DNA of 64,000 nucleotides, from the NCBI RefSeq assembly GCF_900114645.1, contig NZ_FOTR01000001.1, forward strand, positions 682,001-746,000, in the 5' to 3' direction. The translations under genes and the position numbers were made by a program. This document shows positions 44,855 through 53,434 of this stretch, in pieces. Below the pieces are notes generated by a model, which saw nothing but the letters and a program-made list of their open reading frames with translations, did not search any database and was not told where the DNA came from. The stretch comes from Gracilibacillus orientalis (lineage in GTDB: Bacteria; Bacillota; Bacilli; Bacillales; Amphibacillaceae). Positions within the stretch are counted from its first letter, which is position 1. Each line of letters starts with the position of its first letter.

Positions 44855-45697
44855 TTATTTAATTCCAGATGAAGAATTCTGAGGAGTAATGTATTTTTGC
44901 CCCAAAATAAAGATTAATAGAATCGGAATGGTGGTGACAGTTAATCCTGCCATGACTTGGTTTAAATAAGCAGGCTTCGTTTCATTCATAATATTTACCG
45001 CAACTGATAATGGATATTTACTCTCTTCTGTAAAAACCATTAGCGGCCAAACATAATCATTCCACGCGCCGACAAAAACCAATATACCAATGGTCATAAA
45101 AATAGGTCGGGAGATTGGTACCACTATTTTGGTAAATATCTTCCAATTAGATGCCCCATCTATATAGGCAGATTCCCTTAGTTCTTTAGGGATTCTTTGA
45201 AAAAACACCATAAACAGATAAATATAAAAGGCACTTCCAATATGAGGAAGCGCTAATCCCCAAACTGTATTCGTCAGATTCCATTGATTGATAATGATAA
45301 AAATTTGAATAAATACAGATTGAAATGGAAAAATAATTAAAATAATTAAAGCGCCTGTAATAAACTTTTTAAAGGGTACATCAAATACAGCTAAAGCATA
45401 CCCTGCCAACGAATTAACGAATAAGCTTCCGAATACAATAATAAAAGTGTAATAAACACTGTTAAAGAAATGGATCGAGAAATTAAATCGGCTAAACATT
45501 TCTTGGTAAGGTATTAACCAATTTTGAATATTACTGAAATTCGGTATAAAACTTTGCATCGAACCTATTTCTTCTGAAATTTCCACCACGGTTTTTGTAC
45601 TGCTTACCAACATCCAAACAGTGGGAAATAAGAACAAAATAGCAAAGGCGATTAATACGATATATTTTAATAAACGAATGACCGTAATCCCTTTCAC
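44855..45697 (-). CDS. ABC sugar permease, MalG type
   Basis: 280 residues, six membrane helices, EAA loop ELRESAYIDGASNWKIFTKIVVPISRP. It overlaps the MalF-type gene by 4 bp and precedes the LamG-GH32 gene by 13 bp. It forms half of the membrane channel of the second fructan importer. Confidence 0.93.
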   Translation of the reverse strand: MKGITVIRLLKYIVLIAFAILFLFPTVWMLVSSTKTVVEISEEIGSMQSFIPNFSNIQNWLIPYQEMFSRFNFSIHFFNSVYYTFIIVFGSLFVNSLAGYALAVFDVPFKKFITGALIILIIFPFQSVFIQIFIIINQWNLTNTVWGLALPHIGSAFYIYLFMVFFQRIPKELRESAYIDGASNWKIFTKIVVPISRPIFMTIGILVFVGAWNDYVWPLMVFTEESKYPLSVAVNIMNETKPAYLNQVMAGLTVTTIPILLIFILGQKYITPQNSSSGIK

Positions 45698-46599
45698 CCT
45701 TCTTCCTCCTTTACTAGCTTTCTTTGGACAAAGGCAATCATAATCAATATGATGGCAAAAATGACGGTGATGGCACTGGCATAACCTATTTGACGATACC
45801 TTGTTCCTTGTTCAAACATATATAAAAGAATACTTGATGTACTGCCTTGCGGTCCGCCATTTGTTATAACTAAAGGTTCAATGATGATTTTAAAAGTTCC
45901 TGTGGTCACGACAATTAGTACAAATACGACCTGACCTTTTATACTAGGAAGCGTAATATGTTTGAATTTCTGCCAAGCATTTGCCCCTTCCATAGAAGCT
46001 GCTTCATAAAGAGAAGATGGTATATCCTGAAGAGCAGCCATTAAGATTAACATCTGAAAACTGATCCCTTGCCAAAGAATAATGAAGGAAATGGTCGGGA
46101 GTGCTAAATTTGGGTCAGAGAAAAACTCTTGTTTTGCAAAGCCTAATGAAGCCAAAAATTCGTTTACAATTCCTGAATTGGGATCTAAGATGTTTTTCCA
46201 CAATAAGGAAACAACGATAATAGACAAAATATACGGTGAAAAGAAAGCCGTTCGAAAAAGTGTGTTCGTTTTGGACTTTTTCGCAATCAGCGTGGCCAAA
46301 AATAAAGATAAAATAACCTGTAATGGCACAATATAAATAACGTATTTCGCTGAATTAAAGAAAGCCTTCTTAGCATATTTGTCATAAGCTATTTCCATGT
46401 AGTTATCAAAGCCAACAAAAGATATATCATTTGGTTTCAGCAAATAATAATCAGTAAAAGAATAACCAACGGCTAAAATTAGTGGATAAATAACAAAGAT
46501 ACTGATCAACGCAAAAGCCGGAAGCAAAAATAATATTTTTCCACTAAAAATAAAATCAAGAGTTTTATTTTGTTTTATCTTTTGCTTGATATTATGCAT
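45694..46599 (-). CDS. ABC sugar permease, MalF/UgpA type
   Basis: 301 residues with six membrane helices and the EAA loop SSLYEAASMEGANAWQKFKHITLPSIK. It pairs with the MalG-type gene (4-bp overlap). A stable hairpin lies between it and the binding-protein gene upstream. No ATPase gene accompanies it; sharing of an MsmX-type ATPase encoded elsewhere is inferred. Confidence 0.93.
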   Translation of the reverse strand: MHNIKQKIKQNKTLDFIFSGKILFLLPAFALISIFVIYPLILAVGYSFTDYYLLKPNDISFVGFDNYMEIAYDKYAKKAFFNSAKYVIYIVPLQVILSLFLATLIAKKSKTNTLFRTAFFSPYILSIIVVSLLWKNILDPNSGIVNEFLASLGFAKQEFFSDPNLALPTISFIILWQGISFQMLILMAALQDIPSSLYEAASMEGANAWQKFKHITLPSIKGQVVFVLIVVTTGTFKIIIEPLVITNGGPQGSTSSILLYMFEQGTRYRQIGYASAITVIFAIILIMIAFVQRKLVKEEEG

Positions 46600-46620
46600 A
46601 ACAAATACTCCTTTGACGGG

Positions 46621-46655
46621 ATAGCAAGTGTACGACTTAGCGTTACACTTGCTAT
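46621..46655 (-). other. Intercistronic hairpin between binding-protein and permease genes
   Basis: An 11-bp perfect stem (TAGCAAGTGTA/TACACTTGCTA) without a T-run on the minus strand. As in mal-type operons it may protect the upstream message and so raise binding-protein levels over permease. Confidence 0.7.
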
Positions 46656-46665
46656 TTTCTAATCC

Positions 46666-47982
46666 TTACTTAAACCTATCTGCCTCACGATCTACTTTTT
46701 CCTTCGCATCATTGATAAGACTTTCGAGTGATCCATTATCTAATGCAATTCCTTCCATAATGTCACCAAGTGCATCTTCCAACACTGGGAAAATGGGGGA
46801 TTTTGGCTTAAGATGGTTCGTATTGACTAACTGATCTAACATAAGCTTTCTCGGGTAATCGCTATATGTTTCGGATGAATCTAGCAACTCTTTATGACCT
46901 GGAATTAATCCAGTCGCTTCTTCCATTTTGATCGCACTATCTTTGTTTGTTAAATGCGCTACTAGCTCAGCTGACAGTTCTGGATACTCTGTGTTTTGCG
47001 TTGCTGCGATATACCAGCTGCCATGAGGTGCTGATTGATGCCCATCTTTTCCATACGGATAAGGCATGATCGACCAATTTAAATCTGGATATTCATTTTG
47101 AAATACATCCACCATCCATGGTCCTTCAAAACTAATCGCCGCTTCCTCTAATGCAAAAGCGTCTTCTCTTGTTGTGGAAGCTACAATGCCATCTCTAAAT
47201 AATGAGTCTATGAATTGTAATGCTTCCATTGTATTATTGCTATCTAAATATCCCTCTGTATCGAGACCATTTTCTCCGACCATTCTCGCATCATTGGAAA
47301 AAATAATAGGAGAATGGGCATACATATGCCAACCGTTATTTTCTGTAAACATATGGACAGGTTCTTGTCCCATGTGATCTTTAAGCTTTCTCGCATTCTC
47401 TAAAAATTCTTCATAACTCCAAGCTAAATCCAACGTCCAATTGCCATTTTCATCTGCCGGCACCTTAATGCCCGCTTCTTCAAATAAATCGACGTTATAG
47501 TAAACAGGTGATGATAAATCAAATGATTGCAAGGCGTAAATATTATCTCCTACACTACCAGCTGAAATAATGGTATCTAGGTATGAATCCAATGTTGCTT
47601 GATCTAAATATTCATTGAGCGGTAAAAGAATATCAGAATCCGTATACGAAGCAGCATATACGCTCTCTAATGCGATAATATCTGGCAGTTCTCGAGTAGT
47701 GATCGCTGCATTGACCCGATCATTATAGCCGCTTCCTCCTCCTGTTTTGACGATATGTTCTACCGTCACGTCTACATTTTCATGAGCTTCTTCGAATTCT
47801 TTCGCTCTCACATCATAGTTTTCTCCTTCTGGTTCATCAGCAGGAACATGGACCCATACTTCCAACTCTTTTACATCCTCTTCTGCATCACTGTTTTCCG
47901 AAGCATTATTTGATGAATTAGAACAAGCAGCTAATACCAAGAAAATCAAGGGGATCACCAGAAAACTAATTATATTTTTCAT
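46666..47982 (-). CDS. ABC sugar-binding lipoprotein, MalE/SBP_bac_1 type
   Basis: 438 residues from ATG 47982. The frame is open to 48018, but AAAGGAGGAG lies just before 47982 and the lipoprotein signal (LVLAAC, Cys20) begins there. Features: acidic Asn/Ser linker, VYYNVDLFEEAGIKVP, ISFEGPWMVDVFQ and APHGSWYIAAT. It is the first gene of the second fructan importer operon. Its promoter region (48003-48113) has two LacI-type operators. Confidence 0.93.
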   Translation of the reverse strand: MKNIISFLVIPLIFLVLAACSNSSNNASENSDAEEDVKELEVWVHVPADEPEGENYDVRAKEFEEAHENVDVTVEHIVKTGGGSGYNDRVNAAITTRELPDIIALESVYAASYTDSDILLPLNEYLDQATLDSYLDTIISAGSVGDNIYALQSFDLSSPVYYNVDLFEEAGIKVPADENGNWTLDLAWSYEEFLENARKLKDHMGQEPVHMFTENNGWHMYAHSPIIFSNDARMVGENGLDTEGYLDSNNTMEALQFIDSLFRDGIVASTTREDAFALEEAAISFEGPWMVDVFQNEYPDLNWSIMPYPYGKDGHQSAPHGSWYIAATQNTEYPELSAELVAHLTNKDSAIKMEEATGLIPGHKELLDSSETYSDYPRKLMLDQLVNTNHLKPKSPIFPVLEDALGDIMEGIALDNGSLESLINDAKEKVDREADRFK

Positions 47983-48002
47983 AACTTCTCCTCCTTTTAT
48001 AA

Positions 48003-48113
48003 GGAAACGTTTCCACAATAGTAAATTTAAAAAGGGGTTAACCCCTTTTTAATGTTATGTGGAAATGTTTCCATCTTTGAAGTTAGTATATATAATCCCC
48101 TTCATATTGTCAA
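48003..48113 (-). promoter_or_regulatory. Promoter, two LacI-type operators and an internal terminator in front of the second importer operon
   Basis: Minus-strand promoter: TTGACA (48113-48108), a 17-bp spacer, TATACT (48090-48085). Downstream, inside the leader, are operator TGGAAATGTTTCCA (48060-48073), then a perfect palindrome at 48029-48050 that forms a GC-containing stem with a TTAA loop and T5 (an intrinsic terminator on either strand), then operator GGAAACGTTTCC (48003-48014) next to the ribosome site. The operators are 58 bp apart. The terminator also lies downstream of the LacI gene at 48136-49101, so it may end that transcript and attenuate the operon. Confidence 0.82.
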
Positions 48114-48135
48114 TCCGTATTTTAATATTTTTCCA

Positions 48136-49101
48136 TTAACGCGTTGTTTCCCCTTTTACAAATTCAACCGGGTGTATTACTGGCGTTACATAAGAACCAT
48201 TTACTCTTTTGATTAATAATTCCACCAAACTTCTTCCCATTACTTCTACTGGTTGTCTAATCGATGAAAGTTTTGATTTTAACACTTCATAAACTTTAAT
48301 GCCATCATACCCTATTATAGACAGCTCTTCAGGAACTTTAATATTTTGTTCCTTTGCCAGTTCAAAAAGCTCCAATGCCATAAGATCATTTTCAGCAAAA
48401 ACCCCATTTACGTTTTTATATTGAGATAGAAATCGCTTTAAAAATGCTGTTTGGTCTTCTATCGGGTCTTGTTCTGTATAAATAATATAATCCATTCCAT
48501 CTTCTTTTGCTGCATCTTCAAACCCTTTTTGCCGTTTCTCAACTTCTGTTAGTACGCTGTTTGAATAAGATCCAATATAAGCAAGATGCTGACACCCCGT
48601 GTCCTTTAATACTTGAAAAGCGATTTTTCCTCCACCGTAATTGTCACTGGATACATAAGGAATTGTACCAATATGGCGATCTACCAACACAATCGGCATA
48701 GAATTATGAATTTCACTTTCAATTTCGTTATAAGAAATCCCGATAATACCAGAAACTTTGTTCTGTTTAAGCATACTGATGTAACTCAACTCTTTTTGAA
48801 TGTTGCCGGTAGAATTACATAAAAGCATTTTGTAACCGTTTTTATCTAGTGCATCTTCAATATAATAAGCAAGTTCCGAGAAAAAGGCATGATGAATGGA
48901 CGGTAAAAATAGTGCCACAATTTTACTATTTTGCGTCACAAATGCTCTAGCCGTTTCATTGGGAACATATCCTAATTTATTAATTGCATCTTGGACTTTT
49001 ATTTTTGTACTTTCACTCACATATCCAGATTTATTAATAACTCGCGAAGCCGTGCTAATCCCTACACCAGCTAGCTTCGCAACATCTTTTATCGTTGCCA
49101 T
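48136..49101 (-). CDS. LacI-family transcriptional regulator of the second fructan operon
   Basis: 321 residues. DNA-binding N-terminus: IKDVAKLAGVGISTASRVINKSGYVSESTKIKVQDAI...PNETARAFVTQ; sugar-binding core with LPSIHHAFFSELAYYIED, VNGVFAENDLMALEL and SIIGYDGIKVYEVL. GAGGTGAT precedes ATG 49101. It lies upstream of the importer operon and is separated from it by operators GGAAACGTTTCC and TGGAAATGTTTCCA. A similar sequence (TGAAAACGTTTCTC) precedes its own gene, suggesting autoregulation. Confidence 0.93.
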   Translation of the reverse strand: MATIKDVAKLAGVGISTASRVINKSGYVSESTKIKVQDAINKLGYVPNETARAFVTQNSKIVALFLPSIHHAFFSELAYYIEDALDKNGYKMLLCNSTGNIQKELSYISMLKQNKVSGIIGISYNEIESEIHNSMPIVLVDRHIGTIPYVSSDNYGGGKIAFQVLKDTGCQHLAYIGSYSNSVLTEVEKRQKGFEDAAKEDGMDYIIYTEQDPIEDQTAFLKRFLSQYKNVNGVFAENDLMALELFELAKEQNIKVPEELSIIGYDGIKVYEVLKSKLSSIRQPVEVMGRSLVELLIKRVNGSYVTPVIHPVEFVKGETTR

Positions 49102-49132
49102 AGTATCACCTCAAATAAAAGCATACCATAAA

Positions 49133-49146
49133 TGAAAACGTTTCTC
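49133..49146. promoter_or_regulatory. Operator/cre-like site upstream of the second LacI gene
   Basis: TGAAAACGTTTCTC, sharing the GAAA-CGTTTC core with the operators at 48003-48073. A half-similar ATGTTTCCAT follows at ~49163-49172. Confidence 0.55.
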
Positions 49147-49581
49147 TATTTTTAGAAAAGGTATGTTTCCATAATCAATTTTTTTGTTCATGGTTCTATC
49201 TATTCCGAGCTATGGTGAAAAAGGCGACATTTTTAACCAATACGCAAATAATAGAGATGAGAGGGAATTAGAAGGTTTTTCTGATTCTTTTCCTATATTG
49301 TATGCAGGTTGCCATACTGGCCATTTTCGCTTTACTAGCAATCTAAAAAAGAAGCTGCGTATAAAGTTTCTAGCTTGCTTACGCTTTCCCCTCACATTAA
49401 AATAATCTAGAAAATCTTTAAATTGTGCTAGTACTTCTCGGTTCCTCCAACATAAAGCTATTATACAATAAGAAAAGGTAAGCGGTTACCTCCTTAACTA
49501 AATCTGCAAAGGCTTTGTATGCAATGCTAGTGTACTGATGAAGGCAAGTAAACCCTATAAGGGATTCAGTGTCTTAGTAAG

Positions 49582-49670
49582 CGGACATTTGTTCCGTTAA
49601 ATGGCGGAATGGATCTCCGTATAATCTTTTAAAATAGGTATTTTAGAAGATTATACGGAATAAATGTCCG
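49582..49670. repeat. Long palindromic intergenic element
   Basis: Outer arms CGGACATTT / AAATGTCCG enclose a nearly perfect 20-bp stem (49616-49635 with 49639-49658, TCCGTATAATCTT type) around a 3-nt loop. It looks like a folded MITE or repeat unit. The rest of 49147-49808 (~660 bp) holds no supported gene; a minus-strand frame at 49210-49395 is basic, lacks a ribosome site and is not recognised. Confidence 0.65.
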
Positions 49671-49808
49671 TTGATTGTTTTATCACTAGAAACCATTCCT
49701 TTTTTCTTCTTAGGTGGGTTCACCTTCTTTTCTCAAACATCTCATCTCCAGTGATAATTAGCTTCATGCCAATTCAAATCATAGAACATTCTTCCTTCAC
49801 AATTCCGA

Positions 49809-51182
49809 CTAGTTTACATAGGCTTTTTTCCTTCTGGTAAACACTTTTAAGAACTTCATCCACTTTGGATTTTCAGATGTAGCATTTAAAAATAATAACA
49901 AAATGATCAATTCTATTAAAAAGCCAATAGATTGCGCCAATGCTCCAATCGATCCGCCACCACTAGGAAAAACATAAATAAGGATAAACAATGCCGTCAC
50001 TGCCGCAACAACGTTTCCAGTTTGTGAAAATGACATGACCTTTGTTTTATTTCTAATCATGAGTATCCCATTGGCAAAATCAATCCACGGAAAACAGAGT
50101 GTAAAGAGAACAAAAAAGCGTAATGCTAAAATACTATGATCAAGCAGTTCTCCAGAAACTCCGATAATATGTTGAAATATCCATACACCGACAGGAGAAT
50201 AAGCAAAAACCGTTAACATTAAGCTAGGAATCAAGCTCATGATAACAGTAAAACGGATGACAGATCGTTGGTCTTGTTGATAAAAATTGATAACAATTTG
50301 ATGAATATAAGAGGCAATACTGTTCAACAAATGTACTACAGACAAAGCAACAGCATAAGAAGCAATTGCAATTTCCGCCTTCGTACTCCAACCAAGAACA
50401 GCATTTATCGTTGGAGTAACACTAACTGCAATTAATGATGCCACCATTAAAGGACTATAAAAGCGAAAAATCTGTGATTGTTGAAAAATCCTATGTTCCT
50501 CCTTTTTTTGCGGTAATTCCCTAACAATCAATCTTCCTTCCAGAACACTGACAAGTGCCTCAATGGCCATACCAGCTAAAAAGATATAAGCACCTATGTA
50601 GCCATGGTTAACCCAACCATTCCTAAGTAAAAGCCAAGCCAAAAAAGCCATAATTATAAGTCGTACAAACATTCCAATTGTCAGCCATTTGGTTTTCAAA
50701 TTCGATATAATTACACCTTGATACAAACAACGAATGCCTGAAAAAATGGTAACGAACATCAGCACGCGGTAGGCATTCAACGTTGGTTCAAGCATTCGAT
50801 CACTGACGCCAAGCAATACTGAAAAAAAGCCTTTGCCTAAAGGTGAATAGGCTAGGATAAGACTCAGCAAAAAAATAGCTGACAACACATACAACGTGGC
50901 ATTTTTCATTAATTTGTAGGAAATCTTATCTCGTACTAAAGTGGAACACGTTTGCCGTAATATGACTGCACAGCGTTCCAATAACCCAAATAGACTCATT
51001 GCTACAGAATAACTGGCAATAACAACGGCTGGTTCTGGCGCACGGGCCAGTGTACTGTTTATAATAACGTGTGAAATCGTCACTAAGCTTGCCGATAAGC
51101 CTAATGGAATAAAAAAATAAAGAAGAGTACGAAATGTAACTTGATCATAGTCACTTTTTGGAATCGCTTTCTCTTTGTTCAT
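49809..51182 (-). CDS. Polytopic membrane protein, MATE/flippase-like exporter
   Basis: 457 residues with about 12-14 membrane segments arranged as two similar halves: ...VVIASYSVAMSLFGLLERCAVILRQTCSTLVRDK and ...IAIASYAVALSVVHLLNSIASYIHQIVINFYQQD. The internal repeat and length are those of MATE/MOP-superfamily transporters (drug exporters or lipid-linked sugar flippases). The substrate is unknown, and no specific family motif was found, so the family call is tentative. It has no partner genes. Confidence 0.6.
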   Translation of the reverse strand: MNKEKAIPKSDYDQVTFRTLLYFFIPLGLSASLVTISHVIINSTLARAPEPAVVIASYSVAMSLFGLLERCAVILRQTCSTLVRDKISYKLMKNATLYVLSAIFLLSLILAYSPLGKGFFSVLLGVSDRMLEPTLNAYRVLMFVTIFSGIRCLYQGVIISNLKTKWLTIGMFVRLIIMAFLAWLLLRNGWVNHGYIGAYIFLAGMAIEALVSVLEGRLIVRELPQKKEEHRIFQQSQIFRFYSPLMVASLIAVSVTPTINAVLGWSTKAEIAIASYAVALSVVHLLNSIASYIHQIVINFYQQDQRSVIRFTVIMSLIPSLMLTVFAYSPVGVWIFQHIIGVSGELLDHSILALRFFVLFTLCFPWIDFANGILMIRNKTKVMSFSQTGNVVAAVTALFILIYVFPSGGGSIGALAQSIGFLIELIILLLFLNATSENPKWMKFLKVFTRRKKAYVN

Positions 51183-51290
51183 TACTTAACACTTCCTAAA
51201 GTAAGGTTTATAACACATCATAGAATAATTAAAAAAATAATGCTAGTTATTAGAACCTTTAACCTCAGGAAGAAGTTTATCTCCAAGCTA

Positions 51291-51335
51291 AAAAAACCCC
51301 TTACAGAATACAGTTTCATTCCATAAGGGGCTTTT
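51291..51335 (-). terminator. Terminator of the Gln/Asn-rich small protein gene
   Basis: CCCCTTA and TAAGGGG arms, read on the minus strand into TTTTTTT. It lies ~30 bp past the stop at 51365. Confidence 0.75.
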
Positions 51336-51364
51336 TCATTATCACTTAACCTAAATATGAAGAA

Positions 51365-51655
51365 TTACTGTTCATACATAACAGAGTTATTATTGTCATC
51401 TTCAGCAAATGTCTGAACAGCATTTTGTACTGCATTAGTTGGTTGCATCATATTTTGATTTTGGCTTTGGTTTTGGTTTTGATTTACCATATTTCGTATC
51501 GGCTGCGTAAACTGTTGCATTTGGCCATTGTTGTTCAATGCATTATTAATGGTTTCAGGTAATCGCTGAAAAGTTCCGTTTTGAACACCTCTTGTAATTC
51601 CATAAATCGCTGCACCAGCTGCGCCTGCCGCCAATATCCTATTCGTTACACCCAT
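51365..51655 (-). CDS. Small Gln/Asn-rich protein with one N-terminal membrane helix (unknown function)
   Basis: 96 residues if started at the ATG at 51655 (MGVTNRILAAGAAGAAIYG), which has AGAAAGGGA at proper spacing; ATGs 6-9 bases upstream are too close to it. Residues 4-20 are Ala/Gly-rich and hydrophobic. The remainder is low-complexity, with a QNQNQSQNQN stretch and an acidic end. It is similar in layout to short Ala/Gly-rich DUF3918-like Bacillus proteins, but I do not recognise the family with confidence. It has its own ribosome site and terminator, so it is probably expressed. Confidence 0.7.
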   Translation of the reverse strand: MGVTNRILAAGAAGAAIYGITRGVQNGTFQRLPETINNALNNNGQMQQFTQPIRNMVNQNQNQSQNQNMMQPTNAVQNAVQTFAEDDNNNSVMYEQ

Positions 51656-51841
51656 TATCATCATTCCCTTTCTTAAAATTTAGGAACAGTAATAGCTTTT
51701 TATTAAACGTGGATTTTTATACAATTATTCAATTTCCAAATAACAGTTGAACAAAATCCATATAAAGTGGGAATAACGTAATCAATGTTGCAAATAATAA
51801 TGATGACAAGCTATTCGGATAAGTTTATGGTGTGATGTCAC

Positions 51842-51876
51842 AAAAACTTGAAGATGCCGAGCATTTTCAGGTTTTT
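51842..51876 (-). terminator. Terminator of the VOC gene
   Basis: AAAAACTTGAA and TTCAGGTTTTT arms form a hairpin with T-run on either strand, 13 bp past the VOC stop. The rest of 51665-51841 shows nothing. Confidence 0.75.
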
Positions 51877-51888
51877 GTCCAAATATAA

Positions 51889-52296
51889 TTATTTATTTAA
51901 TTGCGGAGAGTCTGGATGTAGTTGCATGAATTCGATTCGGTTACCATCTGGGTCTTTAACCCAACATTGATGGTTTAAATCTAATCCTTGCTGTGGTTCG
52001 ACATCTAGTGTTAAACCCTTTCCTTTTAAGTGACCTGCAATTTCATTTATATCGTCTACTTCTAAACACAAATGATTATAACCAATGGTCTCACCATCTA
52101 TGTTATTTCGTTTCTTTCCGCCATAGAACAATTCTATAAATTGTCCTTCACAAACTTTTAAATATATAATCCATGGCTCATTATCTTGATTATGTAATTC
52201 AAACAGCTTTTTAAAACCCAAATGATCACAATAAAACTCTAATGACTTCTCCATATTTTGAACGGTAAATGCGGTATGACCAATGCCTTTAATCAT
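51889..52296 (-). CDS. VOC-family (glyoxalase/bleomycin-resistance fold) protein
   Basis: 135 residues, one VOC domain: GHTAFTVQNMEKSLEFYCDHLGFKKLFE at the start, IELFYGG, YNHLCLEVDDINEI and WVKDPDGNRIEFMQL at the end. His8, Glu near 57, His near 76 and Glu near 124 could bind a metal. Such proteins include lactoylglutathione-lyase-like and ring-cleaving enzymes; the substrate is not evident. It is a single gene with AAAGGAGGAG upstream. Confidence 0.88.
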   Translation of the reverse strand: MIKGIGHTAFTVQNMEKSLEFYCDHLGFKKLFELHNQDNEPWIIYLKVCEGQFIELFYGGKKRNNIDGETIGYNHLCLEVDDINEIAGHLKGKGLTLDVEPQQGLDLNHQCWVKDPDGNRIEFMQLHPDSPQLNK

Positions 52297-52533
52297 CTTT
52301 TCTCCTCCTTTACTAACATAAATCTTATTTTCATCACTATTGATATCGCTTTCAACATTTTAACACAATACCCACGTTCCTTAAATAAAAAATACATTCT
52401 TCCAACTAGTTAGACAATAGGGATATTTCTTTCGTTCGCGCCATTATGTTACTCCAAAAAGTTAATTATCTAGTGTTCTTAGTAAATCTTCGTTAAAATA
52501 TAATCAAACGTTTCAAATACAGGGGGCCCTCTC

Positions 52534-53310
52534 ATGAGCAATATATTATTCGATATTCCTGCAAACACTTATAAAACGTTAAGCGAAACGGAAAAATATT
52601 TATTAGAATATATTCACAATCATTTAGATGAAATTTCATCTATGTCAATTGTCAAACTAAGTGAACACGCTAATGTATCCACCGCCACTATAGTAAGATT
52701 AATGCAGAAAATTGGATATGACGGGTATACTTCATTTAAGTATAGTCTAAAAGAAAAAGTGAAGCTTTCAGATGATAATAATGAAATGGAAAATATCGAT
52801 CAAAAGATCAAGCATGCCATTCAAAAGAATGAGCATGAAGTCTTAAAAACCATTCAATTACAAAGTATCGGCCAAATAGAAGATGCTGTTCAAAAAATTG
52901 ATGATGCTGAGAAAATATTCGTGTTTGGGCGTGGATTCTCTGAAATGATAGCTAAAGAAATGACAATTAAACTACAGTTAATGGGGAAAAATTGTGAAGA
53001 ACACAACGATCCTAACATCATTAGAATAAAATCAAGAAATATACAACCAAATGAAATAGCAATCTTTGTTTCGCTAAATGGTGAAACAGAGGAATTAGTC
53101 GAAGCTTGTAAAAACTTAAATATTAGGCAAATCACTACAATCGCTCTCACTACGAGATTCGATTCAAGTCTTGGTCAGATGTCAGAGATGACTTTTGTCG
53201 GGTACAAGGGAACCCAGTCCTACTTCCCCGATTACGAAGTGCGTTCCCGTCTTCCTCTAAGTGTAATCTCACGAATTTTATTAGATGCCTACGCAATACG
53301 AATGCTTTAA
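52534..53310 (+). CDS. RpiR/MurR-family transcriptional regulator (HTH + SIS)
   Basis: 258 residues. The N-terminal HTH_6 domain (~1-77) contains MSIVKLSEHANVSTATIVRLMQKIGYDGYTSFKYSL. The SIS phosphosugar-binding domain (~115-245) contains IFVFGRGFSEMIAKEMTIKL and AIFVSLNGETEELVEACK. Family members sense sugar phosphates. It precedes the fructose PTS operon with its own terminator (53310-53338), and two direct repeats stand before the next gene, so it likely controls that operon. Confidence 0.92.
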   Translation: MSNILFDIPANTYKTLSETEKYLLEYIHNHLDEISSMSIVKLSEHANVSTATIVRLMQKIGYDGYTSFKYSLKEKVKLSDDNNEMENIDQKIKHAIQKNEHEVLKTIQLQSIGQIEDAVQKIDDAEKIFVFGRGFSEMIAKEMTIKLQLMGKNCEEHNDPNIIRIKSRNIQPNEIAIFVSLNGETEELVEACKNLNIRQITTIALTTRFDSSLGQMSEMTFVGYKGTQSYFPDYEVRSRLPLSVISRILLDAYAIRML

Positions 53311-53338
53311 AACTTGGCTGTACGCCAAGTTTTTTTAT
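53310..53338 (+). terminator. Terminator of the RpiR gene
   Basis: AACTTGGC pairs with GCCAAGTT around a short loop, followed by TTTTTTT. Confidence 0.88.
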
Positions 53339-53350
53339 TTTACAAAGCAC

Positions 53351-53382
53351 GAAAACCTTTACATATTCTGAAAACATTTACA
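53351..53382 (+). promoter_or_regulatory. Direct-repeat operator candidate before the fructose PTS operon
   Basis: GAAAACCTTTACA (53351-53363) and GAAAACATTTACA (53370-53382), one mismatch, 19 bp apart and ~55 bp upstream of the kinase start. A CATAAT at 53396-53401 could be a -10. The most likely ligand is the adjacent RpiR protein, though DeoR-type regulators also use direct repeats. Confidence 0.6.
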
Positions 53383-53434
53383 CTATTTCCTGTGCCATAA
53401 TGAAGACAAATAGAAAAGCAAGGCAGGTGAGCAC

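Noticed and set aside
49210-49395. 61-residue basic minus-strand frame in the 49-kb gap
   Set aside because: No ribosome site, no recognisable family, and overlapping frames on the other strand are equally open; not supportable as a gene.
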